A stretch of DNA of 64,000 bases from Paractinoplanes bogorensis (lineage in GTDB: Bacteria > Actinomycetota > Actinomycetes > Mycobacteriales > Micromonosporaceae). Both the position numbers and the translations under genes were made by a program. The stretch covers positions 1 to 64,000 of the forward strand of contig NZ_JAHKKG010000013.1 in the NCBI RefSeq assembly GCF_018829635.1. Direction: 5' to 3'. Under the pieces are notes generated by a model, which did not search any database, was not told where the DNA came from, and worked only from the letters and a program-made list of their open reading frames with translations. The number at the start of each line of letters is the position of its first letter. The first letter of the stretch is position 1. Below, piece after piece: positions 8,009-16,256 of this stretch.

Positions 8009-8292
8009 TGGCCACGTTCGATCGGCAAACGCGCAGTCCGGCAGTGTCGCCCGGTTGAGTGTGTCGCTCATACGCGCGGTGAGCAGTGTTGCGCGTTTGA
8101 GCGGTTCGCTCGCTTTGGCGGGGTGGTCGCGTTGGCGTGCCGCCGTTGGGCGATGTTGCGCGTTTGAGCGGGATGGTCGCGGGGCGGGGGCGTTGGTGAG
8201 CGCGTGGCTGCGCGGTGTTGCGCGTTTGAGCGAGACGCTCACTTGGCGGTGGCCCCGGTGGCGTGCTGCTCGTGCGCGGTTGAGCGTGCCGC
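8009..8292. repeat. Array of TTGAGCG palindromic repeats between convergent genes
   Basis: This 284-bp gap between two convergent genes has no credible gene. It holds five related, unevenly spaced elements built on TTGAGCGnnnCGCTCA, several preceded by TTGCGCGT or GTGCGCG. Copies lie near 8,054, 8,094, 8,162 (one arm decayed), 8,225 (TGAGCG-AGA-CGCTCA, perfect) and 8,281 (TGAGCG-TGC-CGCTCA, perfect). The last runs 3 bases into the SDR gene and forms its stop codon. They could act as weak bidirectional terminators or be dispersed repeats. Confidence 0.75.
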
Positions 8293-9171
8293 TCATTTTG
8301 GCGGGACGGTTACTCCGGCGCGGGCGATCAGGGCGGTCGACTCGTTCAGGAACTCGGCGACACGGGCGTCGGTCAGGCCGGGCGTGGGGTGGATGACGGC
8401 GCCCTTGCGGTCGATCATCGCGCCGCTGCGGGTGGCGAGGTCGGGCGAGGTCAGGATGGGCGTGATGCGCTGCGCGTAGCGGTCGGTGCTGGTCGTGACC
8501 AGGCCGAGTGCGCCCTCGAAGAGCCGGTGGCGCAGGGTGCCGGGGCCGAAAAGGTTGCCGCGGATCTCCGACTTGACGAAGCCGGGGTTGAGTCCGAAGA
8601 CGTCGAGGCGTGGATAGCGCTTGGCGGCGTCGAGCGCCAGGCTTTCGTTGCCGGCCACAGTGTTCATGTGCACGGCCATGTTCCTGTACGTTCGCTCGGC
8701 GTTGAGGTCGCCGAGTGTGCCGACCTGGCCGTTGCCCGGGAAGCCCATCACGAAAGCCCGCGGCCGCTGGTCGCGGCCGGTGCCGAGCCGGTCGGCGATC
8801 GCGCGGAGGATGACGAGCCGGCTGAGATAGCTGACGGCGGTGTCTTCCTCGATGCCCTCGGCGGTCACCCGGCGTTTCGGTGCGGCCAGGATGCCGGTGG
8901 TGAAAATGAGCAGGTCGAGCGTTTCGGCCGGCAGTTCGTGCGCGATGCGCTCAGCTTCGCGCATGAGGCTGAGGTCGGCGGGGCGGAACTCGATGCCGGG
9001 CACATCCGCGTCCCGGAACGTGCGGCCGGCGACCAGAACGTTCGCACCACGCGCGGCCAGCGAGCGGCTGATCGCCCGGCCGATGCCGCCGGTGCCGCCG
9101 ATGACCGCGACGTTCAAGCCGGCCGGGTCGCCGGCGCGCAGGGGGTGGGGTGCAGACGGGTCACGCTTCAT
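8293..9171 (-). CDS. Short-chain dehydrogenase/reductase family protein
   Basis: A 292-residue SDR. The NAD(P)-binding motif is VIGGTGGIGRAI, with AGRTF and FRPADLS following. The catalytic Tyr/Lys pair expected near AVSYLSRLVILRA is not obvious: a tyrosine is there but the YxxxK spacing is replaced by YLSRL. It may therefore be an atypical SDR. FGLNPGFVKSEIRGNLFG is the usual post-catalytic segment. The start is the ATG after AAGGAG; a 33-bp longer frame lacks an SD. The TGA stop is formed by the edge of a palindromic repeat. The neighbouring divergent MarR gene probably controls it. Confidence 0.82.
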   Translation of the reverse strand: MKRDPSAPHPLRAGDPAGLNVAVIGGTGGIGRAISRSLAARGANVLVAGRTFRDADVPGIEFRPADLSLMREAERIAHELPAETLDLLIFTTGILAAPKRRVTAEGIEEDTAVSYLSRLVILRAIADRLGTGRDQRPRAFVMGFPGNGQVGTLGDLNAERTYRNMAVHMNTVAGNESLALDAAKRYPRLDVFGLNPGFVKSEIRGNLFGPGTLRHRLFEGALGLVTTSTDRYAQRITPILTSPDLATRSGAMIDRKGAVIHPTPGLTDARVAEFLNESTALIARAGVTVPPK

Positions 9172-9198
9172 CGGGAACTCCTTCGCATCGGTTGACGC

Positions 9199-9239
9199 GC
9201 TCAATGGTTGAGCTAGTCACGTATTTGACGATAGCTCAA
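9199..9239. promoter_or_regulatory. Inverted repeats, candidate MarR operator
   Basis: Between the SDR and MarR genes lie three half-sites: GCTCAA (9,199), TTGAGC (9,208) and GCTCAA (9,234). The first two form the 15-bp palindrome GCTCAATGGTTGAGC. The second and third form an inverted repeat with 8-bp arms, TTGAGCTA (9,208-9,215) and TAGCTCAA (9,232-9,239), 16 bases apart. MarR proteins commonly bind such palindromes in the divergent promoter they share with a target gene, so this is the likely autoregulatory and SDR operator. Binding is inferred. Confidence 0.55.
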
Positions 9240-9285
9240 TGCGTGAGTGAGTCAACTGTTTAGCGGGTGTAGTAATCTTGGTCGC

Positions 9286-9762
9286 ATGCCGTCGTCACTT
9301 CAGGCCGCTCGCTTCGCCGAAGCGGGCCGGCTGTCGCAGCTGCTGATCGGGATCGCCGAGCAGGCCCGGGCCGACTTCATGGCCACGGTGGCCGAGTTCG
9401 GGCTGCCGGTGCCGCTGGCTCGCGTGCTGGTCCTGCTGTCGACGCCCGCACCCATGCGTGACCTGGCCGAGCAGTTGCACTGCGACCGCTCCTACATCAC
9501 CGGCCTGGCCGATCAGCTCGAAGAGCGGGGGCTGATCACCCGCATCCCTGGCCAGGACCGCCGGGTCAAGCTGCTCACGCTGACCGAGGCCGGCGAGTCT
9601 CTGCGCGACCGGGTGTCCGAGGCCGTCGCCGAGCAGAACATCATCCTGCGCCGCCTGACCGACGACGAGCGCCGGACGTTGGCGCCCTTGCTGGAACGCC
9701 TCTACGACGGCGACCCCGACAACGCCTGCGGCCCCGAAGACCCCACCTGCGCGCCGGCCTAG
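9286..9762 (+). CDS. MarR family transcriptional regulator
   Basis: A 158-residue protein with the MarR winged helix: VPLARVLVLLSTPAPMRDLAEQL, recognition segment CDRSYITGLADQLEERGLI, wing TRIPGQDRRVKLLTLTEAG, then a C-terminal dimerisation helix. CGPEDPTC at the end carries two cysteines. The start is the ATG at MPSSLQ. No SD is visible, but TAATCT lies exactly 7 bases upstream of the ATG, as in actinobacterial leaderless mRNAs. It is divergent from the SDR gene over a palindromic region, the classic arrangement for a ligand-relieved repressor. Confidence 0.85.
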   Translation: MPSSLQAARFAEAGRLSQLLIGIAEQARADFMATVAEFGLPVPLARVLVLLSTPAPMRDLAEQLHCDRSYITGLADQLEERGLITRIPGQDRRVKLLTLTEAGESLRDRVSEAVAEQNIILRRLTDDERRTLAPLLERLYDGDPDNACGPEDPTCAPA

Positions 9763-9983
9763 CCCCTCGCCCGCGCCGCTCGTCCGGACAGCGCGCCGCT
9801 GCGCGTGTCGCTCAACTGCGCGCTTCGCTCAACCGCGCGTGTCGCTAAGTTGCTCGTTGCCGCCGAGCGCGTGTCGCTTAACCGCGCGTGTCGCTCAACT
9901 GCGCGCTGCGGTCATGCGCGCGTTTCATTTGGTTGCGGATGGCAATCGAGGAGTGAGCGAGGCGCGCAGTCTTGGGTGGGCGG
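9763..9983. repeat. Array of GCGCG-TCGCTCAA half-site repeats
   Basis: No gene is seen here. From about 9,790 to 9,930 the sequence GCGCGnnTCGCTCAAC recurs six or so times, variably decayed (CGCTAAG, CGCTTAA). The CGCTCAA half matches one arm of the palindromes at 8.0-8.3 kb and 10.1 kb, suggesting a common family. The array lies between the MarR gene and the duplicated tail of the convergent xylanase gene. Confidence 0.65.
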
Positions 9984-10079
9984 TCAGACGAGCGCGCAGA
10001 TCGTGCCCTTGGTGGTGAAGACCGTGGGCGCCGGGTTGGCGCCTGTCCACGAGCCCAGGAAACCGAACGACGCCGATGC
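9984..10079 (-). pseudogene. Detached second copy of the CBM2 3' end
   Basis: Read on the minus strand, 31 codons plus TGA match the last 31 codons of the adjacent xylanase gene without gaps, with five amino-acid differences. For example WTGANPAP here matches WTGTNPAP in the gene, and KGTICALV matches KGTVCTLG. There is no start codon or upstream domain, so this is a remnant of a duplication, or the former end of a longer gene. The palindrome that supplies the xylanase stop codon sits just upstream of this copy in the reading direction. Confidence 0.85.
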
Positions 10080-10097
10080 GCGGAGTCGTGCACCACC

Positions 10098-10113
10098 TGA
10101 GCGCGACCGCTCA
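10098..10113. repeat. TGAGCG-N4-CGCTCA palindrome at the xylanase stop codon
   Basis: A perfect 6-bp-arm palindrome, TGAGCGCGACCGCTCA. Its right end, read on the minus strand, is the TGA stop of the GH10 gene, exactly as a sister element supplies the SDR stop at 8,293-8,295. It separates the intact CBM2 end from its duplicate. Confidence 0.8.
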
Positions 10114-12129
10114 ACCAAGCGTGCAAACGGTTCCCTTCGTGGTGAAGGTCGTCGGCGCGGGGTTGGTGCCGGTCCACGAGCCCAGGAAGCCGAACGACGC
10201 AGATGCTCCGGGTGCGAGCGTGGCGTTCCAGGCCGCGCCGGTGACTGATACGAGATCGCCGGACTGGGTGCTGGAGCCGTTCCAGAGTTGGGTTATCTTC
10301 TGGCCCGCGCCGAACTGCCAGCCGAGCGTCCAGCTCGCCCATGACGTCGTGCCGGTGTTGGTCAGGCGTACGTCGGCCTGGAAGCCGCCCGGCCACGAGC
10401 CTGTGACGCGATAGCTCACGGAGCATGACGTCGCGCCCGGCGTGGGGGTTGTCGAGCCGGGGCTGGACGGCGAGGGCGTCGGAGTGGGCGACGTGGGCGT
10501 GGGGGTGGGCGACGTGGGCGTCGGAGTAGGCGAGGTGGGTGTGGGTGTGCCCGTAGAGGTCCCGATCTTGGTGGGGTCGACCACGCCCCAATAAGCCGGC
10601 TTCGCCTGCAACCGCGTGTCGAACAGCAGCGGCGCGTCCTTGCGGGTCACCGGGAACGTGTCCAGCCACGTGTTGTCGTCGGCCAGGCCCCACAGCGTCA
10701 CCGAGGTGATCTCGCCCGGATACTGGCGGAACAGCGCGAACATGTCCCGATACACGTACGCCTGCTGCAACAGCCGATCGGCCGGTGGCGCCGGGAACGA
10801 CTCGCCGTTGCCCGTGTAGATGCTCACGTCCATCTCGGTGATCTGCTGCTCGATGTTGAGCGAAGCGAACTTGTCGAGCATCGCCTTGGTCTCCGTGACG
10901 GTCGGCCACTGCACGTTGATGTGCATTTGATGGCCGACGCCGTCGATCGGGACACCTTCGCTCAACAACTGCGCAACCAGCGCGTACAACTTGTCGCGCT
11001 TGGCCGGGACATTGGTGTTGTAGTCGTTGATGAACAGCTTGGCGTGCGGGGCGACCTCGCGGGCGACCCGGAACGCCGTACGGATGTAGTCGAGGCCCGC
11101 CACCGTGTACCAGCTGCTGCGCCGTAAACCGTCCGTCTGGTTCTCATCGATCACTTCGTTGACCACATCCCAGACTCCGATGTCCGTTCCGTAGTGCGCG
11201 GCCACATTGCGGATGTGCGTTTCGAGCCGTTCGAGCAGCAGCGCCTTGTCCTCGGCGGTCGCGGTCATCGGCTGTCCGTCCGCCCCCGTGAACACCCACG
11301 CCGGCGTCTGGTTGTGCCAGACCAGCGTGTGCCCGCGGACGGCCAGCCCGTGCGCCTTGGCGAACGACATCAGAGGATCGGCTTGCGCGTACGAGAAATT
11401 GCCCTCGGACGGTTCGGTCGCGTCCCACTTGAGCGCGTTGCCGGGCGTCACGCTGCCGAAGTGCTTGGCGAGCAGCTCGCCGTGCTGTGTAACGGTCTCG
11501 GCCCCGGTGATCGCGGCGCCGACCGGGAATTCGCGCACCACATCGCGTACGGAGGGAATGTCGGTCTGGATCGGCAGTGCCGGCACGTAGCTCGCGCTCA
11601 CGTCGTCGAGGAAGAACGACCCGGTGGTCGAGGCCGTCTCGACATAGAGGCGCAGGAACTCGACATCGGCGGCCACCGTGTAGCGCCCGGTCAGGTTGAC
11701 CCAGCCGCCGCTGGTCACCGCGGTGTTGCCCACGACCTGGTCGTAGGCGGCCACCCCGCCCGTACGCCGTTCCACGCTGAGCCGCGCGTTGTCGGAGCCC
11801 TCGGCCATGCGCACCCAGGCCGAGATCGTGTACGCCGTCCCCTTCTCGAACGTGTCGAGCACGTCGAGCGACGGCCCCTGCCACGTGGCCGTCCGCCCGG
11901 TGACGGCCAGGCTGCCACTGCCACCGTGCGCGACGGTCGTGCTGGCCGTGACCGTCTCGGCCGCACGCCCGGCCCAGCCCTGCGTCGTCCCGTCTTCGAA
12001 GTCGCTGGTGAACACGGTGATCGGCGCGGGGTCATCGGCCGCATCCGCGCTCCCGGCCACCACGACCGCGGTCGCGACGGGCAGGGCAGCCACCAGTGAG
12101 ACCAGAGCGAGCCGCAGAGAACCACGCAT
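10111..12129 (-). CDS. Secreted GH10 endo-1,4-beta-xylanase with CBM22-like and CBM2 modules
   Basis: A 672-residue modular enzyme. Order: Sec signal peptide (MRGSLRLALVSLVAALPVA, cleavage likely after GSADA); CBM22/CBM4_9-like domain (residues ~35-190, FEDGTTQGW... FFLDDVSASY); GH10 catalytic domain (~200-540) with GHTLVWHNQTP, acid/base glutamate in WDVVNEVI and nucleophile in QITEMDVSIY; a PTPTSPTP linker of near-identical repeats; and a C-terminal CBM2 starting CSVSYRVTGSWPGGFQADV. It hydrolyses xylan outside the cell, anchored to cellulose or xylan. A CebR-type operator 47 bp upstream of the start implies repression relieved by cello-oligosaccharides. The stop codon lies in a palindromic repeat, with a duplicate of the CBM2 end beyond it. 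Confidence 0.95.
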   Translation of the reverse strand: MRGSLRLALVSLVAALPVATAVVVAGSADAADDPAPITVFTSDFEDGTTQGWAGRAAETVTASTTVAHGGSGSLAVTGRTATWQGPSLDVLDTFEKGTAYTISAWVRMAEGSDNARLSVERRTGGVAAYDQVVGNTAVTSGGWVNLTGRYTVAADVEFLRLYVETASTTGSFFLDDVSASYVPALPIQTDIPSVRDVVREFPVGAAITGAETVTQHGELLAKHFGSVTPGNALKWDATEPSEGNFSYAQADPLMSFAKAHGLAVRGHTLVWHNQTPAWVFTGADGQPMTATAEDKALLLERLETHIRNVAAHYGTDIGVWDVVNEVIDENQTDGLRRSSWYTVAGLDYIRTAFRVAREVAPHAKLFINDYNTNVPAKRDKLYALVAQLLSEGVPIDGVGHQMHINVQWPTVTETKAMLDKFASLNIEQQITEMDVSIYTGNGESFPAPPADRLLQQAYVYRDMFALFRQYPGEITSVTLWGLADDNTWLDTFPVTRKDAPLLFDTRLQAKPAYWGVVDPTKIGTSTGTPTPTSPTPTPTSPTPTPTSPTPTPSPSSPGSTTPTPGATSCSVSYRVTGSWPGGFQADVRLTNTGTTSWASWTLGWQFGAGQKITQLWNGSSTQSGDLVSVTGAAWNATLAPGASASFGFLGSWTGTNPAPTTFTTKGTVCTLG

Positions 12130-12175
12130 GGGACGTCCTTAGGAGCGCAGCCGGAGATAGACCGCCATCGTCACA

Positions 12176-12189
12176 TGGGAGCGCTCCCA
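12176..12189. promoter_or_regulatory. CebR-type operator upstream of the xylanase gene
   Basis: TGGGAGCGCTCCCA, a perfect 14-bp palindrome identical to the site bound by the LacI-family cellulose-utilisation repressor CebR of streptomycetes. It lies 47 bp upstream of the xylanase ATG, between that gene and korB. No cebR gene is in this window, so regulation would be in trans. Confidence 0.85.
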
Positions 12190-12250
12190 AAGCAATCTGC
12201 GATGCGACGGAGGGCGACGCGACCGGAACGACCGAAGGGCCACAACAAAC

Positions 12251-13249
12251 TCAGTCGCGACTCCACGAGTCCGGACCGCGCAGCAACGAGTCCAGGTCGC
12301 CGCGCCCCCGCGACGAGATGGCGGTCGCCACCTGGGCCCGGGCCTCGTCGTCGTAGGCGGGCCGCTCCACCTGCCGGAAGATCCCGACCGGCGTCATCCC
12401 ACCCGCCAGCCGGCTCAACGCGAACGCCCGCGACGGGTCGGGCGCCTGGGCGTCGTGGATGATCGGCGCGGCTCCGGCCAGCGGCGAGAGCGACAACCGG
12501 CCGCCCTCCTCCACCACCGCCCAGTCCCCGGCTGTCACCGGTTGGCCGTGCTCCAGGCGCAGCACCCCCTGCGGTGTCTTCTCGGCCGCGAAGGCGTCGT
12601 CGTTGAAGATCGGGCAGTTCTGATAGATCTCCACCAGTGACGTCCCCCGGTGCTGCGCCGCCGCCAGCAGCACGGAAGTCAGATGCGCCCGATCCGAGTC
12701 GACCGTCCGGGCCACGAACGACGCCTCGGCGCCCAGGGCCAGTGACACCGGGTTGAAGGCGTGGTCGATCGACCCGGCCGGCGTCGACTTGGTGACCTTG
12801 CCGGGCGTCGACGTGGGGGAGTACTGCCCCTTGGTCAGCCCGTAGATCCGGTTGTTGAACAGCAGGATCGTCATGTTCACGTTGCGGCGCAGCGCGTGCA
12901 TCAGGTGGTTGCCGCCGATCGACAGCGCGTCACCGTCGCCGGTCACCACCCAGACCGACAGGTCGGGCCGCGAGACCGCCAGGCCGGTGGCGATGGACGG
13001 GGCCCGGCCGTGGATCGAGTGCATCCCGTACGTGTCCAGGTAGTAAGGAAAGCGCGACGAGCACCCGATCCCCGAGATGAAGGCGATGTTCTCGCGCCGC
13101 AACCCCAGCGTGGGCAGCATTCCCTGCACGGCGGCCAGCACGGCGTAGTCGCCGCAGCCGGGGCACCACCGCACCTCCTGGTCGGACGTGTATTCCTTGC
13201 GGTTCTGCGGCTTCCCGGCCAGCGGCACGAGGGAGAGTCCGGAGCTCAT
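12251..13249 (-). CDS. korB: 2-oxoacid:ferredoxin oxidoreductase, beta subunit
   Basis: A 332-residue subunit carrying thiamine diphosphate and the Fe-S cluster ligands. WCPGCGDY and GIGCSSRFPYY hold cluster cysteines, and VVTGDGDALSIGGNHLMHA to LLFNNRIYGLTKGQYSP is the TPP/Mg motif. LVEIYQNCPIFND supplies a further cysteine. Its start overlaps korA by ATGA, as usual for the two-subunit actinobacterial KorAB that oxidises 2-oxoglutarate to succinyl-CoA with ferredoxin. It belongs to central metabolism and is unlikely to be part of the neighbouring xylanase or sugar systems. Confidence 0.93.
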   Translation of the reverse strand: MSSGLSLVPLAGKPQNRKEYTSDQEVRWCPGCGDYAVLAAVQGMLPTLGLRRENIAFISGIGCSSRFPYYLDTYGMHSIHGRAPSIATGLAVSRPDLSVWVVTGDGDALSIGGNHLMHALRRNVNMTILLFNNRIYGLTKGQYSPTSTPGKVTKSTPAGSIDHAFNPVSLALGAEASFVARTVDSDRAHLTSVLLAAAQHRGTSLVEIYQNCPIFNDDAFAAEKTPQGVLRLEHGQPVTAGDWAVVEEGGRLSLSPLAGAAPIIHDAQAPDPSRAFALSRLAGGMTPVGIFRQVERPAYDDEARAQVATAISSRGRGDLDSLLRGPDSWSRD

Positions 13250-15105
13250 CGGTCGCCCTTCACCTGGGTGCGGATGACCTCGACGAGGTCGTGGACGGCG
13301 AACGGCTGCCCGTTCACCTGCGTGTGGCTCTGCACGTCGACGAGGAACTTCGACCGCAGCAGCAGGGCGAGCTGACCCCCGTACCCGTACCCGAGGTTCA
13401 TCTCCGGCAGCAGCACCCGCGGATAGCGGCGCAGCAGCTCGCCGAGGTCGGCCGGCAGCGGATTGAGATAACGCAAGTGGGCCTGGGCCACTTTCAACCC
13501 CTCGGCGCGGGCCTGACGGATGGCGGCACCGATCGGCCCGTAGGTAGAGCCCCAGCCGATGACCAGGAGGTCCGACGAACCCGGGTCATCCACAAAAGTA
13601 GGAGGTACGGCAATGCCGTCGATCTTGGCCTGCCGCAACCGCACCATCTTGTCGTGGTTGGCGGGATCGTAGGAGATGTCCCCCGTACGGTCGGCCTTCT
13701 CGATGCCCCCGATCCGGTGCTCGAGTCCTGGCGTGCCGGGTACCGCCCACGGCCGCGCCAGAGTGTCAGGCTCGCGTAGATAAGGAAGAAAGGTGTCGCC
13801 CTCGTTGGGACCGGTCGCGAAGTCCGGCGAGATCACCGGCAACGAGGCGGCCGACGGCACGGCCCACGGCTCGGCCCCGTTCGCGATGTACCCGTCGGAC
13901 AGCAGCAGCACCGGCGTGCGATAGGTGACGGCGATGCGCACGGCCTCGACCGCGGTGTCGAAGCAGTCGCCGGGTGAGCGCGCGGCCAGCACCGGCACCG
14001 GCGCCTCCCCGTTGCGGCCGAACATGGCCTGCAGCAGGTCGGCCTGCTCGGTCTTGGTGGGCAGCCCGGTCGACGGCCCGCCGCGCTGGATGTCGCAGAT
14101 CAGCAACGGGAGCTCGAGCATGGTGGCCAGCCCGATCGCCTCGCCCTTGAGCGCGAGCCCGGGGCCGGAGGTGGTGGTGACGCCGAGCGCGCCGCCCCAG
14201 GCCGCCCCGAGCGCGGCGCCGATGCCGGCGATCTCGTCCTCGGCCTGGAACGTGGTGACATCGAAGTGCTTGAGCTTGGCCAGCTCGTGCAGCACGTCGC
14301 TGGCCGGGGTGATCGGGTAGGAGCCGAGGAACACCGGCAGCCCGGAGCGGTCACCGGCCGCGACGATCCCGTACGCGAGGGCCAGGTTCCCGGTGATCGT
14401 CCGGTAGCGGCCGGCCGGGGCGGGCGCGGGCGGGATCTCGTAACGCACAGCGAACGCCTCGGTCGTCTCGCCGTAGTTCCAGCCGGCCGTGAAGGCGGCC
14501 CGGTTGGCGTCGCGCAGGGCGGGCTTGGCCGCGAACCGCTTGCTCAGGTAGTCGAGCGTCGGTTCGGCCGGCCGCCCGTACATCCAGGACAGCAATCCCA
14601 GTGTGAACATGTTCTTCGCGCGGGAGGCGTCCTTACGCGACAGTCCGAACTCATCGACCGCGGCGACTGTCAGCGCGGTCAGATCGGCCCGGTGCACGGT
14701 GAACCCGTCGAGGCTCCCGTCCGCCAGGGGATCGGCCGGGTAGCCCGCCTTCACGAGGTTGCGCTTGGTGAAGTCGTGGGTGTCGACGATGACCGTGCCG
14801 CCGGCCGCCAGGTCGCGCAGGTTGGCCCGCAGGGCGGCCGGGTTCATGGCGACCAGCACGTCGGGAGCGTCACCGGGAGTGAGCACGTCGTGGTCGGCGA
14901 AGTGCAGCTGGAAGCTCGACACCCCGGACAGCGTGCCCGCGGGGGCCCGGATCTCGGCCGGGAAGTTGGGCAGCGTCGACAGGTCGTTGCCGGACACGGC
15001 GGTGCCGGCGGCGAACCGGTCGCCGGTCAGCTGCATGCCGTCGCCCGAGTCGCCGGCGAAGCGGATGACGACCCGATCGAGGGTGCGGAGGACGGTGGCG
15101 GTCAC
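13246..15105 (-). CDS. korA: 2-oxoacid:ferredoxin oxidoreductase, alpha subunit
   Basis: A 619-residue fusion of gamma and alpha domains. The N-terminal gamma part has VVIRFAGDSGDGMQLTGDRFA; the alpha part has NLALAYGIVAAGDRSG, SYPITPASDVLHELAKL, FQAEDEIAGIGAALGAAWGG and TTSGPGLALKGEAIGLA. It partners KorB to couple oxidative decarboxylation of 2-oxoglutarate to ferredoxin reduction. The start is the GTG of V-T-A-T-V-L, with a weak GGCAGG upstream. The frame extends further upstream to 15,204, but that stretch is unlike the family. Confidence 0.92.
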   Translation of the reverse strand: MTATVLRTLDRVVIRFAGDSGDGMQLTGDRFAAGTAVSGNDLSTLPNFPAEIRAPAGTLSGVSSFQLHFADHDVLTPGDAPDVLVAMNPAALRANLRDLAAGGTVIVDTHDFTKRNLVKAGYPADPLADGSLDGFTVHRADLTALTVAAVDEFGLSRKDASRAKNMFTLGLLSWMYGRPAEPTLDYLSKRFAAKPALRDANRAAFTAGWNYGETTEAFAVRYEIPPAPAPAGRYRTITGNLALAYGIVAAGDRSGLPVFLGSYPITPASDVLHELAKLKHFDVTTFQAEDEIAGIGAALGAAWGGALGVTTTSGPGLALKGEAIGLATMLELPLLICDIQRGGPSTGLPTKTEQADLLQAMFGRNGEAPVPVLAARSPGDCFDTAVEAVRIAVTYRTPVLLLSDGYIANGAEPWAVPSAASLPVISPDFATGPNEGDTFLPYLREPDTLARPWAVPGTPGLEHRIGGIEKADRTGDISYDPANHDKMVRLRQAKIDGIAVPPTFVDDPGSSDLLVIGWGSTYGPIGAAIRQARAEGLKVAQAHLRYLNPLPADLGELLRRYPRVLLPEMNLGYGYGGQLALLLRSKFLVDVQSHTQVNGQPFAVHDLVEVIRTQVKGDR

Positions 15106-15414
15106 GAGGGGCCTGCCTTTCGGTGCCTCAGAGCGACGCGGCGGTGGACGCCGCGTGAGAAGGCGGAGGAGTGCGGGCCGACGGGCCACGCATCGATGTG
15201 GCATTTCTACGCCCGACTCTGTGGCTCGTCAACACAAACCCACAGGATCGGCTGATCGGTCAAATCGGGCCGCCACAACGGGGGACGTGGGAAAACCAGG
15301 GATCAGGACACGCTCTCGAAACAAATTCGGAACTTGGTCTTGCCGAATGCAGGTGGGGGCAGGTAGAAAAGCCACACGTTCCCAACGTTGTCCACGTCAC
15401 ACAAGGAGGCTGCG
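15106..15414. promoter_or_regulatory. Divergent promoter region of korAB and the 15-gene catabolic operon
   Basis: A 309-bp gene-free stretch. It contains the inverted repeat ATTCGG (15,325-15,330) and CCGAAT (15,343-15,348), 12 bases apart, and downstream a cluster ACGTTCCCAACGTTGTCCACGT (near 15,377-15,398) around the 8-bp palindrome CAACGTTG. Either could be the operator of the DeoR regulator encoded immediately downstream. AAGGAGG at 15,403-15,409 is the SD of the regulator gene. No specific promoter hexamers are convincing. Confidence 0.45.
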
Positions 15415-16218
15415 ATGGTCGCCGGCCCGTCCAACGCCCCGCAGTTCGGTCTCGAGCGCCGTCGCCGGCTCATCGAGGTGCTGCGGGAGAACGGGCGGCT
15501 GGAAGTCTCGTCGCTGGCCGAGGAGTTCGCGGTCACGTCCGAGACGATCCGTCGCGACCTCATCAATCTCGAGCGCGAGGGCCTGGTGCACCGGGTTCAC
15601 GGGGGTGCGATCCTCACCGAGCGGGGCCACTTCGTTCCGGGCCTTCCGGTCCGCGACCGCCTCATGTCGGACGAGAAAGACGCCATCGCGCACGTCGCGT
15701 TGCAGTACATGCCGCCCGAGGGTGCCGTCCTGATCGACGCCGGCAGCACCACCGGACGCCTCGCCGAGGTGTTCGCGGGCGGCCTGCCACTCACCGTTCT
15801 GACCAATGGCCTGCAGGTGGCGACCTCGCTCGCGGCCAAGCCCGGCCTGACCGTCCACACGCTGGGCGGCCGGGTCCGGGGCAACACGCTGGCCGAGGTC
15901 GACGCCGCCGCGCTGCGCTCGCTGAGCCGGGTGCACGCCGACGTCGCCTTCGTCGGCACCTACGGCGTCTCCGTCCGGCACGGCTTCTCCACGCCGGATC
16001 CCGCGGAGGCCGCCGTCAAGGAAGCCATGATCGCCGCGGCGCAGACCACGGTGATCCTCTGTGACCACACCAAGATCGGCCGGGAGCACTTCGCGCGGTT
16101 CGCGGAGATCACCACCCCGGCCGTCCTGATCACCGACAGCGGGGCGCCGGGATCGCTCGTGCGGGGCATCGAGGCCGCCGGCCTCGAAGTGGTCCTGGCC
16201 GAAGCGCCCCAGAGCTAG
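15415..16218 (+). CDS. DeoR/GlpR family transcriptional regulator
   Basis: A 267-residue regulator. Its N-terminal helix-turn-helix is ERRRRLIEVLRENGRLEVSS then LAEEFAVTSETIRRDLINLE, with the family signature VHRVHGGAIL. The C-terminal DeoR sensor domain has VLIDAGSTTGRLAEVF, LTVLTNGLQVA and VAFVGTYGVSVRHGF, the sugar-phosphate binding fold. AAGGAGG precedes the ATG. As first gene of the long catabolic operon it most likely represses it and is relieved by a phosphorylated intermediate, presumably the product of the FGGY kinase in the same operon. Confidence 0.92.
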   Translation: MVAGPSNAPQFGLERRRRLIEVLRENGRLEVSSLAEEFAVTSETIRRDLINLEREGLVHRVHGGAILTERGHFVPGLPVRDRLMSDEKDAIAHVALQYMPPEGAVLIDAGSTTGRLAEVFAGGLPLTVLTNGLQVATSLAAKPGLTVHTLGGRVRGNTLAEVDAAALRSLSRVHADVAFVGTYGVSVRHGFSTPDPAEAAVKEAMIAAAQTTVILCDHTKIGREHFARFAEITTPAVLITDSGAPGSLVRGIEAAGLEVVLAEAPQS

Positions 16219-16256
16219 CGCCTCTTTTTCTCCGAGCCACTAAAGGGGAGACACCC

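Noticed and set aside
15304..15414. A TTG or earlier start for the DeoR regulator at 15,388
   Set aside because: AAGGAGG sits in the correct place for the ATG at 15,415, and the HTH begins soon after; the extra residues are not family-like.
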